In this document: positions 28,607-36,388 of the stretch, piece by piece
How the letters are laid out: each line of letters starts with the position of its first letter
Position numbering within the stretch: position 1 is the first letter of the stretch
Assembly: GCF_036699995.1 (NCBI RefSeq)
Contig: NZ_CP144906.1
Span: 1,240,001-1,304,000, forward strand
Direction of reading: 5' to 3'
DNA length: 64,000 nucleotides
Source: Clostridium beijerinckii
GTDB lineage: Bacteria > Bacillota > Clostridia > Clostridiales > Clostridiaceae
The notes under the pieces: model-generated
What the model was told of the DNA's origin: nothing
The model's database searches: none
Seen by the model: the letters and a program-made list of their open reading frames with translations, nothing else
Translations under genes and position numbers: made by a program

Positions 28607-29521
28607 ATGAAGGGGATTATTTTAGCTGGAGGATCAGGAACAAGACTTTATCCAGTAACAAAAGCAATGTCAAAACAAATGGTACCAATATATGATAAAC
28701 CAATGATTTATTATCCAATGTCAGTACTTATGCTTGCAGGTATAAGAGACATATTAATTATATCTACACCAAGGGATATAGTTAATTTTAAAGAGCTATT
28801 TAAAGATGGACAAGAGCTAGGATTAAATATTGAATATGCAGTTCAAGAAGAGCCTAATGGTCTTGCAGAAGCATTTATTATTGGAGAAGACTTTCTTGGA
28901 AATGATAATGTAGCGATGGTTCTTGGAGATAATATTTTCTATGGACAAAGCTTTACAGAACATTTAAGAAGAGCTGCAAGTTTAGAAAAAGGTGCATATG
29001 TATTTGGTTATTATGTTCAAAATCCAAAGGCTTTTGGAGTGGTTGAATTTGACGATGAAGGCAGAGTTATTTCTTTAGAGGAAAAGCCAGAAAAGCCAAA
29101 GTCTAAATATGCAGTTCCAGGGCTTTATTTTTATGATAATTCAGTAGTTAAAAAGGCTAAAGCATTAAAACCATCTCCAAGAGGAGAACTAGAAATAACA
29201 GATTTAAACAAAGCTTATATGGAAGAAGGTACATTAAAGGTTCAATTATTAGGTCGTGGAATGGCATGGCTTGATACAGGAACTCATTCATCTATGCTTC
29301 AAGCTTCTAACTTTGTTGAAGCAGTTCAAAATACTCAAGGAACATATATAGCTTGCCTTGAAGAAATTGCTTATAGAAAAGGATGGATCAGTTCAGAAGA
29401 AGTTATTGAACTTGCTAAGCCATTAATGAAAACTGGATATGGTAAGTATTTAATGGACATAGTAGAGGAAATGGAACTTCAAAAGGTAAAATCAGAAATT
29501 GCAGCAACTAAAAACATATAA
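28607..29521 (+). CDS. rfbA: Glucose-1-phosphate thymidylyltransferase
   Basis: Makes dTDP-glucose, the first step of dTDP-L-rhamnose synthesis. The nucleotidyltransferase signature [18 protein letters not shown] is at the N-terminus, followed by [20 protein letters not shown] and the sugar-binding [20 protein letters not shown]. The 304-aa length is slightly above average because of an extra C-terminal helix ([14 protein letters not shown]). It is the first of four rhamnose genes in the order A, C, D, B. Confidence 0.95.
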   Translation: MKGIILAGGSGTRLYPVTKAMSKQMVPIYDKPMIYYPMSVLMLAGIRDILIISTPRDIVNFKELFKDGQELGLNIEYAVQEEPNGLAEAFIIGEDFLGNDNVAMVLGDNIFYGQSFTEHLRRAASLEKGAYVFGYYVQNPKAFGVVEFDDEGRVISLEEKPEKPKSKYAVPGLYFYDNSVVKKAKALKPSPRGELEITDLNKAYMEEGTLKVQLLGRGMAWLDTGTHSSMLQASNFVEAVQNTQGTYIACLEEIAYRKGWISSEEVIELAKPLMKTGYGKYLMDIVEEMELQKVKSEIAATKNI

Positions 29522-29533
29522 GGAGCTAATGAA

Positions 29534-30109
29534 ATGGGAAATTTTAATTTTAATAAGACTAGTATAAACGGAGTTTACATAATAGAACCTAAAGTTTTTG
29601 GAGATAACAGAGGGTATTTTATGGAGACTTATAATAGAGAAGATTTTTCAGGTGCTGGTCTTAATATGAATTTTGTTCAAGATAATGAATCTAGATCTAG
29701 TAAAGGAGTACTTAGAGGACTTCATTTTCAAAGAAAACACAGCCAAGGTAAACTTGTTAGAGTAACTAAAGGTGAAGTTTTTGATGTAGCGGTTGATTTA
29801 AGAATAGGATCTTCTACTTATGGTAAGTGGGAAGGCGTTGTTTTAAGTGAAGATAATAAAAAACAATTCTACATTCCAGAAGGTTTTGCTCATGGATTTT
29901 TAGTACTTTCAGATGAAGCTGTATTTAACTATAAATGTACAGATTTTTATGCTCCAGAATACGACGGTGGAGTTATGTGGGATGATTCAGATATAAATAT
30001 AGAGTGGCCAATGGACGGAATAGAAAACATAATTCTATCTGAAAAGGATAAGAATCATCCAAATCTTAAGGACTTAGATTTAAGTGATTATGAAGATTTT
30101 AGATTGTAG
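29534..30109 (+). CDS. rfbC: dTDP-4-dehydrorhamnose 3,5-epimerase
   Basis: Epimerises dTDP-4-keto-6-deoxyglucose at C3 and C5. The cupin-like fold is marked by GVLRGLHFQ with the catalytic-base histidine His64, VFDVAVDLR, and FYIPEGFAHGFLVLSDEA. The 191-aa length is usual. AGGAG lies before the ATG and the gene is 12 bases after rfbA. Confidence 0.95.
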   Translation: MGNFNFNKTSINGVYIIEPKVFGDNRGYFMETYNREDFSGAGLNMNFVQDNESRSSKGVLRGLHFQRKHSQGKLVRVTKGEVFDVAVDLRIGSSTYGKWEGVVLSEDNKKQFYIPEGFAHGFLVLSDEAVFNYKCTDFYAPEYDGGVMWDDSDINIEWPMDGIENIILSEKDKNHPNLKDLDLSDYEDFRL

Positions 30110-30130
30110 AATTTCAAGGAGTATGGATTT

Positions 30131-31012
30131 ATGAAAATATTAATAACTGGCTCAAAAGGTCAATTAGGTAATGAGCTTATAGATATAATTAATAGTGGAA
30201 AGGCTGAAATAGGTGAAGTTTCAGAAGCTATAGAAAAATCTGAGGTTGTAGCATTAGATGTAGATGAATTAGATATAACTAATTTAGAACAAGTTAAAAG
30301 TAAGATAAATGATTTAAAACCAGATGTAATAATTAACTGCGCAGCAGCAACAAACGTTGATGGGTGTGAAAGTAATGAAGATTTTGCATTTAAAGTTAAT
30401 TCAATTGGCCCTAGAAATTTAGCTATAGCATCTGAGGACGTTGGAGCTAAGTTAGTTCAGGTATCAACTGATTATGTATTTAGTGGAGTAGGAAATAAAC
30501 CATTAACTGAATATGATTTAACAGCTCCATATAGTGTATACGGAAAGACTAAGCTTTTAGGTGAAAACTATGTGAGAGAACTTTCTTCAAAGTATTTTAT
30601 AGTAAGAACAGCTTGGCTTTATGGTTATGTAGGTCATAACTTTGTTTATACTATGAGAAGACTTGGGAAAGAAAAAGAATGTATAACTGTTGTAAATGAT
30701 CAAAGAGGTAATCCTACTCATGCCAATGATTTAGCTTACCATATATTAAAATTAATACAAACAGAAGAGTATGGAGTATATCATTGTACAGGTAAGGGAG
30801 AATGCACATGGTATGACTTTGCTAAAATGATAATTGAATTATCTGATGAAAAATGTGAAGTTAAACCTTGTACTTCAGAAGAGTATAAAACTCCAGCAAA
30901 AAGACCAGAATATTCATCTCTTGATAATATGATGCTAAGATGTACTGTGGGCGATGATATGAGAGATTGGAAAGATGCTATAAAATCATTTATTAGTAAG
31001 TTAGATAAGTAA
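30131..31012 (+). CDS. rfbD: dTDP-4-dehydrorhamnose reductase
   Basis: Last enzyme of dTDP-L-rhamnose synthesis. The short-chain-dehydrogenase motifs are visible: cofactor-binding GSKGQLGNEL, STDYVFSG, and the catalytic Tyr-x3-Lys in YSVYGKTKLLGE. Its 293 aa is the normal size. The operon spacing is 21 bases from rfbC and 13 bases to rfbB. Confidence 0.95.
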   Translation: MKILITGSKGQLGNELIDIINSGKAEIGEVSEAIEKSEVVALDVDELDITNLEQVKSKINDLKPDVIINCAAATNVDGCESNEDFAFKVNSIGPRNLAIASEDVGAKLVQVSTDYVFSGVGNKPLTEYDLTAPYSVYGKTKLLGENYVRELSSKYFIVRTAWLYGYVGHNFVYTMRRLGKEKECITVVNDQRGNPTHANDLAYHILKLIQTEEYGVYHCTGKGECTWYDFAKMIIELSDEKCEVKPCTSEEYKTPAKRPEYSSLDNMMLRCTVGDDMRDWKDAIKSFISKLDK

Positions 31013-31025
31013 AGGAGTCTGAGTA

Positions 31026-32081
31026 ATGAAAACATATTTAGTTACAGGTGGGGCTGGATTTATAGGCTCAAATTTTGTTTTATACATGTTAAATAAATAT
31101 TATAAAGATATTAAGATAATAAATTTAGATAAATTGACTTACGCAGGAAATTTAGAAAATCTTAAATCTATAGAAAATGATGAAAGACATACATTTGTTC
31201 AAGGAGATATTTGTGATAAAGAATTAGTTTCAAGTCTTTTTGAGAAATATGATATAAATTATGTTGTTCACTTTGCAGCAGAATCACATGTTGACAGAAG
31301 TATAAAGGAACCAGAGATATTTGTAAAAACTAATGTGCTAGGAACAGTTAATATGCTTAATTGTGCTAAAGAAGCTTGGGAAAATGCAGATGGATTTAAA
31401 GAGGGCGTTAAATTTCTTCATGTATCAACTGATGAAGTTTATGGCTCTTTAGGAGATGAAGGATTCTTTATGGAAACAACACCAATAGATCCTCATAGTC
31501 CATATTCATCAAGTAAAGCAAGTTCTGATTTAATGGTTAAGGCTTATTATGATACATATAAAATGCCTATAAATATAACAAGATGTTCAAATAATTATGG
31601 GCCATTCCAATTTCCAGAGAAGTTAATCCCACTATTAATAAATAACTGTTTACAGCATAAAGATTTACCTGTATATGGTGATGGAATGAATATAAGAGAT
31701 TGGCTTTTTGTAGAAGATCATGCAAAAGCAATTGATATGGTTATTAATGGGGGCAGATTTGGGGAAGTTTACAATGTTGGCGGCCATAATGAAAGAACAA
31801 ATATACAAATAGTGAAAACAGTTATATCGTATATAAATGAAAATGTAGATAAAGATGTAACAGAAAACTTAATTAAGTATGTTGAAGACAGAAAAGGTCA
31901 CGATAGAAGATACGGAATAGCTCCTGATAAGATAAAAGAAGAGCTAGGATGGTATCCTGAAACTACTTTTGAAGTAGGAATTAAAAAAACTATCAAATGG
32001 TATTTAGATAATTCAGAGTGGATGAAGAATGTTACTTCTGGTGATTATCAGAAGTATTACGAAAAAATGTACACATCTTAA
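31026..32081 (+). CDS. rfbB: dTDP-glucose 4,6-dehydratase
   Basis: Forms dTDP-4-keto-6-deoxyglucose, using NAD+ bound by VTGGAGFIGSNFV. The active-site region HVSTDEVYGSLG and the catalytic Tyr in PYSSSKASSD are present, as is VEDHAKAIDMV. The 351-aa length is typical. It is the last gene of the polysaccharide locus. Its stop codon lies inside the first copy of a 34-base direct repeat. Confidence 0.95.
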   Translation: MKTYLVTGGAGFIGSNFVLYMLNKYYKDIKIINLDKLTYAGNLENLKSIENDERHTFVQGDICDKELVSSLFEKYDINYVVHFAAESHVDRSIKEPEIFVKTNVLGTVNMLNCAKEAWENADGFKEGVKFLHVSTDEVYGSLGDEGFFMETTPIDPHSPYSSSKASSDLMVKAYYDTYKMPINITRCSNNYGPFQFPEKLIPLLINNCLQHKDLPVYGDGMNIRDWLFVEDHAKAIDMVINGGRFGEVYNVGGHNERTNIQIVKTVISYINENVDKDVTENLIKYVEDRKGHDRRYGIAPDKIKEELGWYPETTFEVGIKKTIKWYLDNSEWMKNVTSGDYQKYYEKMYTS

Positions 32082-32153
32082 AAAAGCAGCTATGCTGCAA
32101 TTAAGAACTTTAATAGCCTCTTAAAAAAGCAGCTATGCTGCAATTAAGAACTT
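32077..32153 (+). repeat. 34-base direct repeat at the end of the rhamnose genes
   Basis: Two identical 34-base copies (32077-32110 and 32120-32153) start CTTAAAAAAGCAGC and end TTAAGAACTT. Each contains the palindrome GCAGCTATGCTGC, so each can form a small hairpin. The first overlaps the rfbB stop codon. It marks the boundary between the polysaccharide locus and the cassette region. Confidence 0.7.
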
Positions 32154-32172
32154 AGAAAGTCTGTTGCAGGCT

Positions 32173-32260
32173 AGCAACTAGCATCTCAGAGGTCCAAAAA
32201 TTGCAAGTAAAAGCATTGCACTAAATGAATTGTTTGGTGCAATTTTTTTGTTGAATTCAA
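32173..32260 (+). repeat. Family C module, copy 1
   Basis: Contains AGCAACTAGCATCTCAGAGG, then AAGTAAAAGCA and the terminator hairpin TTGCACTAAATGAA/TTGGTGCAATTTTTTT (32216-32249). Unlike other copies it lacks the TATAAT promoter half: sequence switches directly into the truncated galU copy. Confidence 0.65.
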
Positions 32261-32281
32261 TTATGAAATTACTCAAATAAA

Positions 32282-32719
32282 AAGCTTATTGATTGTTATG
32301 ATGAGTACAAAACAAGCATTTTAGGTGTTCAAAGTGTTGAACCTGAAGATGTATGTAAGTATGGTATAGTTGATGGAATAGTAATAGAAGATAGGGTTTG
32401 CAAAGTCAAGGGATTAGTAGAAAAGCCAAGTATAGAAGATGCACCATCTAATACTGCAATACTTGGTAGATATGTAGTTACTCCTGCAATATTTGAAATT
32501 TTAGAAAATACAAAACCTGGTAAGGGAAATGAAATTCAACTTACAGATGCATTGCTAGAGCTTGCTAAAAGTGAAGCTATGTATGCTTATAATTTTGAAG
32601 GAAGAAGATACGATGTTGGAGATAAGCTTGGATTTTTAGAAGCAACAGTGGAATATGCCTTAAGAAAGCCTGAAATTAAGGATGAGTTTATAGAGTATTT
32701 AAAAAATATAGTGAAATAG
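32282..32719 (+). pseudogene. galU: UTP-glucose-1-phosphate uridylyltransferase, C-terminal fragment
   Basis: An open frame without a start codon covers the last 145 codons of a GalU: LIDCYDEYKTSILGVQ, KVKGLVEKPS, NTAILGRYVVTP, KPGKGNEIQLTDALLEL and RRYDVGDKLGFLEATVEYALRKP. It aligns with residues about 148-292 of the intact galU at 59889, at roughly 75-80% identity by eye. The N-terminal nucleotide-binding half is missing, so it is non-functional. It is bounded on both sides by family C modules, like a captured cassette. Confidence 0.85.
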
Positions 32720-32843
32720 CAAGTGAGTCACAAGTTCCTCACTAGCACCTCTGAGGTTCAAAATTTCACAAGTACAAGCATTGCACTAAATAAGAGTTTG
32801 GTGCAATTTTTTTGTTTTAAGGAAAAATATTATAGGATATAAT
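32718..32843 (+). repeat. Family C terminator-promoter module, copy 2
   Basis: It starts inside the stop of the galU fragment with AGCAAGTGAG ... CTCACTAGCACC (an inverted pair AGTGAG/CTCACT), then GAGGTTCAAAATTT, AAGTACAAGCA, a terminator hairpin TTGCACTAAA...TTGGTGCAATTTTTTT (32781-32813), TTGTTTTAAGG and the -10 TATAAT (32838-32843). It ends one gene and starts transcription of the HEPN gene. Confidence 0.75.
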
Positions 32844-32877
32844 AGTAGTAGATAATACTTGTAGTGGAGGATTAATA

Positions 32878-33285
32878 ATGGATAAAAGATTGAATGAAAA
32901 ATTAAGTGACTTTGGCAAGGCTTTATTAAGATTAAGTGAAGCTATAGATGAAAGTAAAAGTAATTCTAAATCATCAACACTAAAAGATGGAGTAATACAA
33001 AGATTTGAATTTTGCTATGAAATATGTTGGAAATTAATAAAATATTATTTGGAAAGTGAAGGAATACAAGAAGCTAAAAGTCCTAAAAGTACATTTAGAG
33101 AAGGTTTTAAAATCGGAATTATTGAAGATGGTGAAGTTTGGATTGATATGTTAAATGACAGAAATTTAACTTCTCATGTATATGATGAAGAGGTAGCCTT
33201 TGACATATATGAAAAAATAATTTCAAAATATTTTAAACAAATGAATGATATTTATGTATTGCTTAAATCAAAGGTAGTTGATTAG
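32878..33285 (+). CDS. HEPN-domain protein, nucleotidyltransferase substrate-binding type (toxin-like)
   Basis: A 135-aa all-helical protein of the HI0074 / NTase_sub_bind HEPN family. The HEPN RNase-like motif R-x4-H-x-Y is visible as Arg95-Asn-Leu-Thr-Ser-His100-Val-Tyr102. In HepT/MntA systems the HEPN partner is the toxin and the tyrosine is AMPylated by the nucleotidyltransferase; applying this here is an inference. The gene precedes its partner and is separated from it by 1 base. Confidence 0.85.
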   Translation: MDKRLNEKLSDFGKALLRLSEAIDESKSNSKSSTLKDGVIQRFEFCYEICWKLIKYYLESEGIQEAKSPKSTFREGFKIGIIEDGEVWIDMLNDRNLTSHVYDEEVAFDIYEKIISKYFKQMNDIYVLLKSKVVD

Positions 33286-33286
33286 G

Positions 33287-33643
33287 ATGTTTGGATTAAA
33301 AGAAATTATTATAGTTAATATAAATACGGTTTTATCTAAGTACGATGAAATTGAAAAAGCTTTGATTTTCGGATCAAGATCTAGAGGTAATTATAAAAAG
33401 ACATCAGATATAGATATAGCTGTTTTTTCACATAATATGACTAGCAGTAGATTAAATTTATTAAGAAATGACTTAGAAGAGCTTGACATTATATATACTG
33501 TTGATGTAGTTGATTTTTATAAAATATCTAAAGAAGAATTAAAAAATAATATAATAAATGATGGAATAGTTATTTTTGATAGAAACAGTATTCAGCAGCA
33601 AGTTCAGTCATGCTTCCCTCGCAAAGGGGACAGACAATTGTAG
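33287..33643 (+). CDS. Minimal nucleotidyltransferase (MNT-type antitoxin) with cassette-derived tail
   Basis: A 118-aa protein with the nucleotidyltransferase signature GSRSRG (29-34) and DxD in TSDIDIAV (Asp41, Asp43). A third acidic residue probably lies in VDVVDF. It is the likely partner of the HEPN protein upstream. The last 15 residues or so (QQVQSCFPRKGDRQL) are read from family C repeat DNA (from 33597), so the native stop seems to have been lost when the module joined. The ATG at 33287 follows the HEPN stop by one base. Confidence 0.8.
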   Translation: MFGLKEIIIVNINTVLSKYDEIEKALIFGSRSRGNYKKTSDIDIAVFSHNMTSSRLNLLRNDLEELDIIYTVDVVDFYKISKEELKNNIINDGIVIFDRNSIQQQVQSCFPRKGDRQL

Positions 33644-33684
33644 AAGACTTGTATTAAATAAATGTTTAGTGCAGTGTTTTTTGT
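33597..33684 (+). repeat. Family C module, copy 3 (variant, coding overlap)
   Basis: AGCAAGTTCAGTCATGCTTC followed by CCTCGCAAAGGGG, then a degenerate hairpin TGTATTAAA...TTTAGTGCAGTGTTTTTTG. The same AGTCATGCTTCCCTC segment is seen at 34274 and, altered, at 34988. The start of the module encodes the tail of the nucleotidyltransferase. No clear promoter half is seen here. Confidence 0.6.
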
Positions 33685-33837
33685 TGAAGAAATTTGTTCC
33701 ACTAACTAATAAAATGTGTTAAACTACGATGGTATTTAAGAATTAACCATAGAGATGGGCTATGGTGGTTGTAGGTTTTCCCACCTTGGGCTATTGGTAA
33801 AGATTTTACTATATAGTCTAAGGGGGTGGTATTGGAT

Positions 33838-33999
33838 ATGCTAGAACTTATCATAGAAGGTATATTTATTGTATATATTACTAAATTGATATTAAAAAAT
33901 AACCTTTTCATTTCAAATATAAAAATTAAGAGTAAGTTTCTTGGTTTAGATATAGAGGTTAACAGCAAAGAGAAAAAGCACCCATCCAGCGAAGATTAG
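33838..33999 (+). CDS. Small hydrophobic ORF, candidate type I toxin
   Basis: A 53-codon ORF preceded by a strong AAGGGGGTGG site. Residues 2-20 (LELIIEGIFIVYITKLILK) form one membrane segment; the rest is polar and lysine-rich (VNSKEKKHPSSED at the end). The last codons lie inside a hairpin (33975-34005) that also acts as a terminator on the opposite strand. Family and function are not recognised. Size, topology and the facing antisense transcript candidate resemble type I toxins. The leader 33730-33830 is rich in pairing GGTGG/CCACC segments. Confidence 0.5.
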   Translation: MLELIIEGIFIVYITKLILKNNLFISNIKIKSKFLGLDIEVNSKEKKHPSSED

Positions 34000-34106
34000 T
34001 GCTTTAAACTCTTATTTAACAATTAATTTAAGTTAAAAATCTAATAGCCCTAAAACATAAAAACGTTCTAGGAGTAGCTTAGTGTTACCAGCACTAAGCT
34101 TTTCTT
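33965..34106 (-). ncRNA. Candidate antisense antitoxin RNA (family D, copy 1)
   Basis: On the minus strand, TTTGATATAAT (an extended -10, TATAAT at 34118-34113) is followed by a 5' stem-loop AGCTTAGTG-CTGGTAA-CACTAAGCT (34100-34076). About 100 bases later there is a terminator AAAGCAC...GTGCTTTTTCTCTTT (34005-33967). The predicted RNA of about 140 bases overlaps the 3' end of the small ORF. On the plus strand the 34076-34110 hairpin followed by TTTTCTTATTT can end the ORF mRNA. Copies at 49935-50074, 45975 and 48283 support a conserved unit. No expression evidence. Confidence 0.45.
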
Positions 34107-34154
34107 ATTTATATTATATCAAATTTTAAATAAAAATAAACATTTATTTTTAAG

Positions 34155-34401
34155 AAAGTGAGTCACAAGTTCCTCACTAGCACCCCGAGATCCAAAAATT
34201 TAGCAAGTCGCTCACAAGTTCCCGACTAGCACCCCTGGGGGAAACAGGATTTTCCAAGTACAAGTATTGCACTAGCAAGTTCAGTCATGCTTCCCTCACA
34301 AAGGGGTCAGGCTCTTGTGAAAGATTACCAAATCAAAGAGTTGCACTAAAGGATTATTTAGTGCATTTTTTGTTTTAAGCGAATAGTTTTTAGGATATAA
34401 T
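34155..34401 (+). repeat. Family C module, copy 4 (composite)
   Basis: A tandem of module parts: AAGTGAGTCACAAGTTCCTC ... ACTAGC, then AGCAAGTCGCTCACAAGTTC, then the CTGGGGGAAACAGG block, AAGTACAAGTATTGCACTA, the AGCAAGTTCAGTCATGCTTC block and finally the hairpin TTGCACTAAA...TTTAGTGCATTTTTTG, TTTTAAG and TATAAT (34396-34401). The nested order shows repeated insertion or recombination at the same kind of site. It promotes the DUF4160/DUF2442 pair. Confidence 0.65.
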
Positions 34402-34435
34402 ATACCTAATAAATAGAAATAAAGAGGTGAGTGGA

Positions 34436-34696
34436 TTGCCAGAAATAAGCCTATTTTTTGGAATAAGAATTACTATAAATTATAATGATTATGTACCACC
34501 ACATTTTTATGCTGAATATAATGGTGAAAAGGCATTGGTAGATATTATTAATGGTAGAGTTATGAAAGGATATTTGCCTAAGAGACAATTGAAATTGGTT
34601 TTAGCTTGGGCTGAAATTCACAAGGATGAATTGATGCAAAACTGGGAATTGGCTAGAAGTCACCAAGCATTATATAGAATAGCACCATTGAGTTAG
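34436..34696 (+). CDS. DUF4160 family protein
   Basis: An 86-aa protein of the DUF4160 family: PEISLFFGIRITINYNDYVPPHFYAEYNGEKALVDIINGRVMKGYLPKRQLKLVLAWAEIHKDEL in outline, with the conserved PPHF-Y and W-E pattern. The TTG at 34436 is chosen because its spacing from GAGGTG equals that of the ATG start in the related gene at 36135. DUF4160 genes commonly pair with DUF2442 genes, as here, and have been suggested to form toxin-antitoxin-like pairs; the function is not established. Confidence 0.75.
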   Translation: MPEISLFFGIRITINYNDYVPPHFYAEYNGEKALVDIINGRVMKGYLPKRQLKLVLAWAEIHKDELMQNWELARSHQALYRIAPLS

Positions 34697-34708
34697 GAGG
34701 ATGTTTAA

Positions 34709-34984
34709 ATGGAATATATGCCAGAAGTTATTCAAGTAAGACCAACAAATGATTTCAAAGTTTATGTTTATTTTGATGATGGTTCAATTAAGCTATATGA
34801 TGCTAAGGAGTTAATAAATAAAGGTATATTTACTAAAGTTAAGGATATAAATGTTTTTAAGGAAACTTGTACTGTTTTAAATGGAACACTGGCTTGGGAT
34901 TTGGATGGTAATTATAATGAAAATACATGTTTAGATATTGATCCGTTTGAGATATATGAAAATTCTCCAGATGTAGATGAGTAG
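34709..34984 (+). CDS. DUF2442 family protein
   Basis: A 91-aa protein of the DUF2442 family, with MPEVIQVRPTNDFKVYVYFDDGSIKLYDAKELI and a C-terminal WDLDGNYNENTCLDIDPFEIYENS. It is preceded by TTAGGAGG and lies 12 bases after the DUF4160 gene. The two are likely expressed together from the family C promoter at 34396. Its TAG stop starts the next family C module. Confidence 0.75.
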   Translation: MEYMPEVIQVRPTNDFKVYVYFDDGSIKLYDAKELINKGIFTKVKDINVFKETCTVLNGTLAWDLDGNYNENTCLDIDPFEIYENSPDVDE

Positions 34985-35113
34985 CAAGTTTAGTCATTCT
35001 GTCCTCACAAAGGGGTCAGACCCTTGTGGAAATTTAACAGGTACAAGCATTGCACTAAGTTAAAGTTTAGTGCAATTTTTTTTGTTTTAAGGTTATTATG
35101 TATGGTGTATAAT
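34983..35113 (+). repeat. Family C terminator-promoter module, copy 5
   Basis: Starts AGCAAGTTTAGTCATTCTGT, has CACAAAGGGGTCAGACCCTTGTG (in two parts, itself a hairpin), AGGTACAAGCA, terminator TTGCACTAAGT...TTTAGTGCAATTTTTTTT (35050-35083), TTGTTTTAAGG and the -10 TATAAT (35108-35113). It drives the Rpn gene at 35149. Confidence 0.7.
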
Positions 35114-35148
35114 TAAGATAATAGATATTTAGAAGAGGTGGAATAATT

Positions 35149-35979
35149 ATGAGCAAAGGTTTGTTAGATCCTAAAGTAGATTTTGTATTTAAAAATATAT
35201 TTGGCTCTGAGAAAAATCCTGAAATATTAATATCGTTTCTAAATGCTACTTTAAAGCCTAAGAATATAATAACAAGTGTTAAGATAAAAGGTAATGACAT
35301 TGCAAAGCAATTTATAGAAGATAAATATTCTAGATTAGATGTAAAAGCAACCACAAGTAATAATGAAATAATTAATATAGAAATACAACTAAAAAATGAA
35401 CATAATATGATAAAAAGAAGTATGTATTATTTAAGTAAAATGTATGAAGAGCAGTTAGGAGAAGGTGAAGACTACTCAAAGCTTGGACGAACGGTTTGTA
35501 TAAACATTTTAAATTTTAAGTATTTAAAAACTGAACGTTTTCATACAGCATATAGACTTAAGGAGATAGAAACTAATGAAGAATTGACAGACATAATAGA
35601 AATGCATTTTATTGAAATTCCTAAATTAGAAGAAAATAGTGATGAAAAAGATTTATTAGTTGCATGGACTGAATTTTTAAAAGATCCAGAAAGTGAAAAG
35701 GTAAGAAGTCTTGAAATGACAGTAGAAGAAATAAGACGTGCAAAAGATCAACTAGTAAGAATGAGTAATGATGCTGAGCAGAGAGAGATTTACGAGATGA
35801 GAGCTAAAATATTAAAGGATAAGGTAAGTGCACTTAATAAGGCAAAAGAAGAAGGTAGGGAAGAAGGAAAAATAGAAATGGCGATAGAGATGCTAAAGGA
35901 TGGAGAGCCAATAGAAAAAATAATTAAGTACTCAAAGCTTGATGAAAGTGAAATTTTGGAACTTAAAAAGAAGATATAG
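35149..35979 (+). CDS. Rpn-like PD-(D/E)XK nuclease family protein (PDDEXK_2 type)
   Basis: A 276-aa protein. The N-terminus LLDPKVDFVFKNIFGSEKNPEILISFLNATL is typical of the Rpn/transposase-like PD-(D/E)XK family. Catalytic-type residues are Asp64 (SRLDVKA) and Glu78-x-Gln80 (NIEIQLKNE). The C-terminal tail (EEGREEGKIEMAIEMLKDGEPIEKIIKYSKLDESEI in outline) is charged and helical. That tail is nearly identical at DNA level to the tail of a different Rpn subfamily gene at 46241. Rpn proteins are DNA endonucleases linked to recombination; the role here is unknown. Confidence 0.82.
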   Translation: MSKGLLDPKVDFVFKNIFGSEKNPEILISFLNATLKPKNIITSVKIKGNDIAKQFIEDKYSRLDVKATTSNNEIINIEIQLKNEHNMIKRSMYYLSKMYEEQLGEGEDYSKLGRTVCINILNFKYLKTERFHTAYRLKEIETNEELTDIIEMHFIEIPKLEENSDEKDLLVAWTEFLKDPESEKVRSLEMTVEEIRRAKDQLVRMSNDAEQREIYEMRAKILKDKVSALNKAKEEGREEGKIEMAIEMLKDGEPIEKIIKYSKLDESEILELKKKI

Positions 35980-36104
35980 CAAGTGAGTCACAAGTTCCTC
36001 ACTAGCACCCCTGAGGTCCAAAATTTTACAAGTACAAGCATTGCACTAAGTGATTATTTAGTGCAATTTTTATTGTTTAAGAAAAATAGTTTATGGGATA
36101 TAAT
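35978..36104 (+). repeat. Family C terminator-promoter module, copy 6
   Basis: AGCAAGTGAGTCACAAGTTC/CTCACTAGCACC begins in the Rpn stop. It is followed by TGAGGTCCAAAATTTTAC, AAGTACAAGCA, TTGCACTAAG...TTTAGTGCAATTTTT, TTGTTTAAG and TATAAT (36099-36104). It has the same layout as copy 2 and drives the second DUF4160/DUF2442 pair. Confidence 0.75.
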
Positions 36105-36134
36105 ATAAATAAATGAATGAATGAGGTGAACAAC

Positions 36135-36383
36135 ATGCCAGTTATTACAAGATTTTATGGGATAGTAGTAAAGATGTATCCAAATGATCATACACCACCA
36201 TATTTTCATGCAATATATGGAGAATATGTTGGTGTTATAGATATAAATACATTAGAAATGATAGAAGGTTATTTATCAAATAGAGCTTTAAAATTAGTAA
36301 AAGAATGGGCTGAGAAATATCAAAAAGATTTGATAGATATGTGGAATACTAAATTATTTAGGAAGTTAGATGGCTTAGAATAA
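36135..36383 (+). CDS. DUF4160 family protein
   Basis: An 82-aa DUF4160 protein, a paralogue of the one at 34436: MPVITRFYGIVVKMYPNDHTPPYFHAIYGEYVGVIDINTLEMIEGYLSNRALKLVKEWAEK in outline, with the conserved PPYFHA and W-E positions. The ATG at 36135 (GAGGTG 7 bases upstream) is preferred to the in-frame ATG at 36117. The DUF2442 partner begins 5 bases after its stop. Confidence 0.75.
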   Translation: MPVITRFYGIVVKMYPNDHTPPYFHAIYGEYVGVIDINTLEMIEGYLSNRALKLVKEWAEKYQKDLIDMWNTKLFRKLDGLE

Positions 36384-36388
36384 TAATT

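Noticed and set aside
33702..33968. An 88-codon minus-strand ORF
   Set aside because: It is antisense to the small ORF at 33838, has no ribosome binding site and no recognisable domain.
34155..34401. Family C modules called as true integron attC sites
   Set aside because: The AGTGAG/CTCACT pair is suggestive, but a consensus attC core (GTTRRRY type) and an integrase were not found, so the claim was kept at analogy level.
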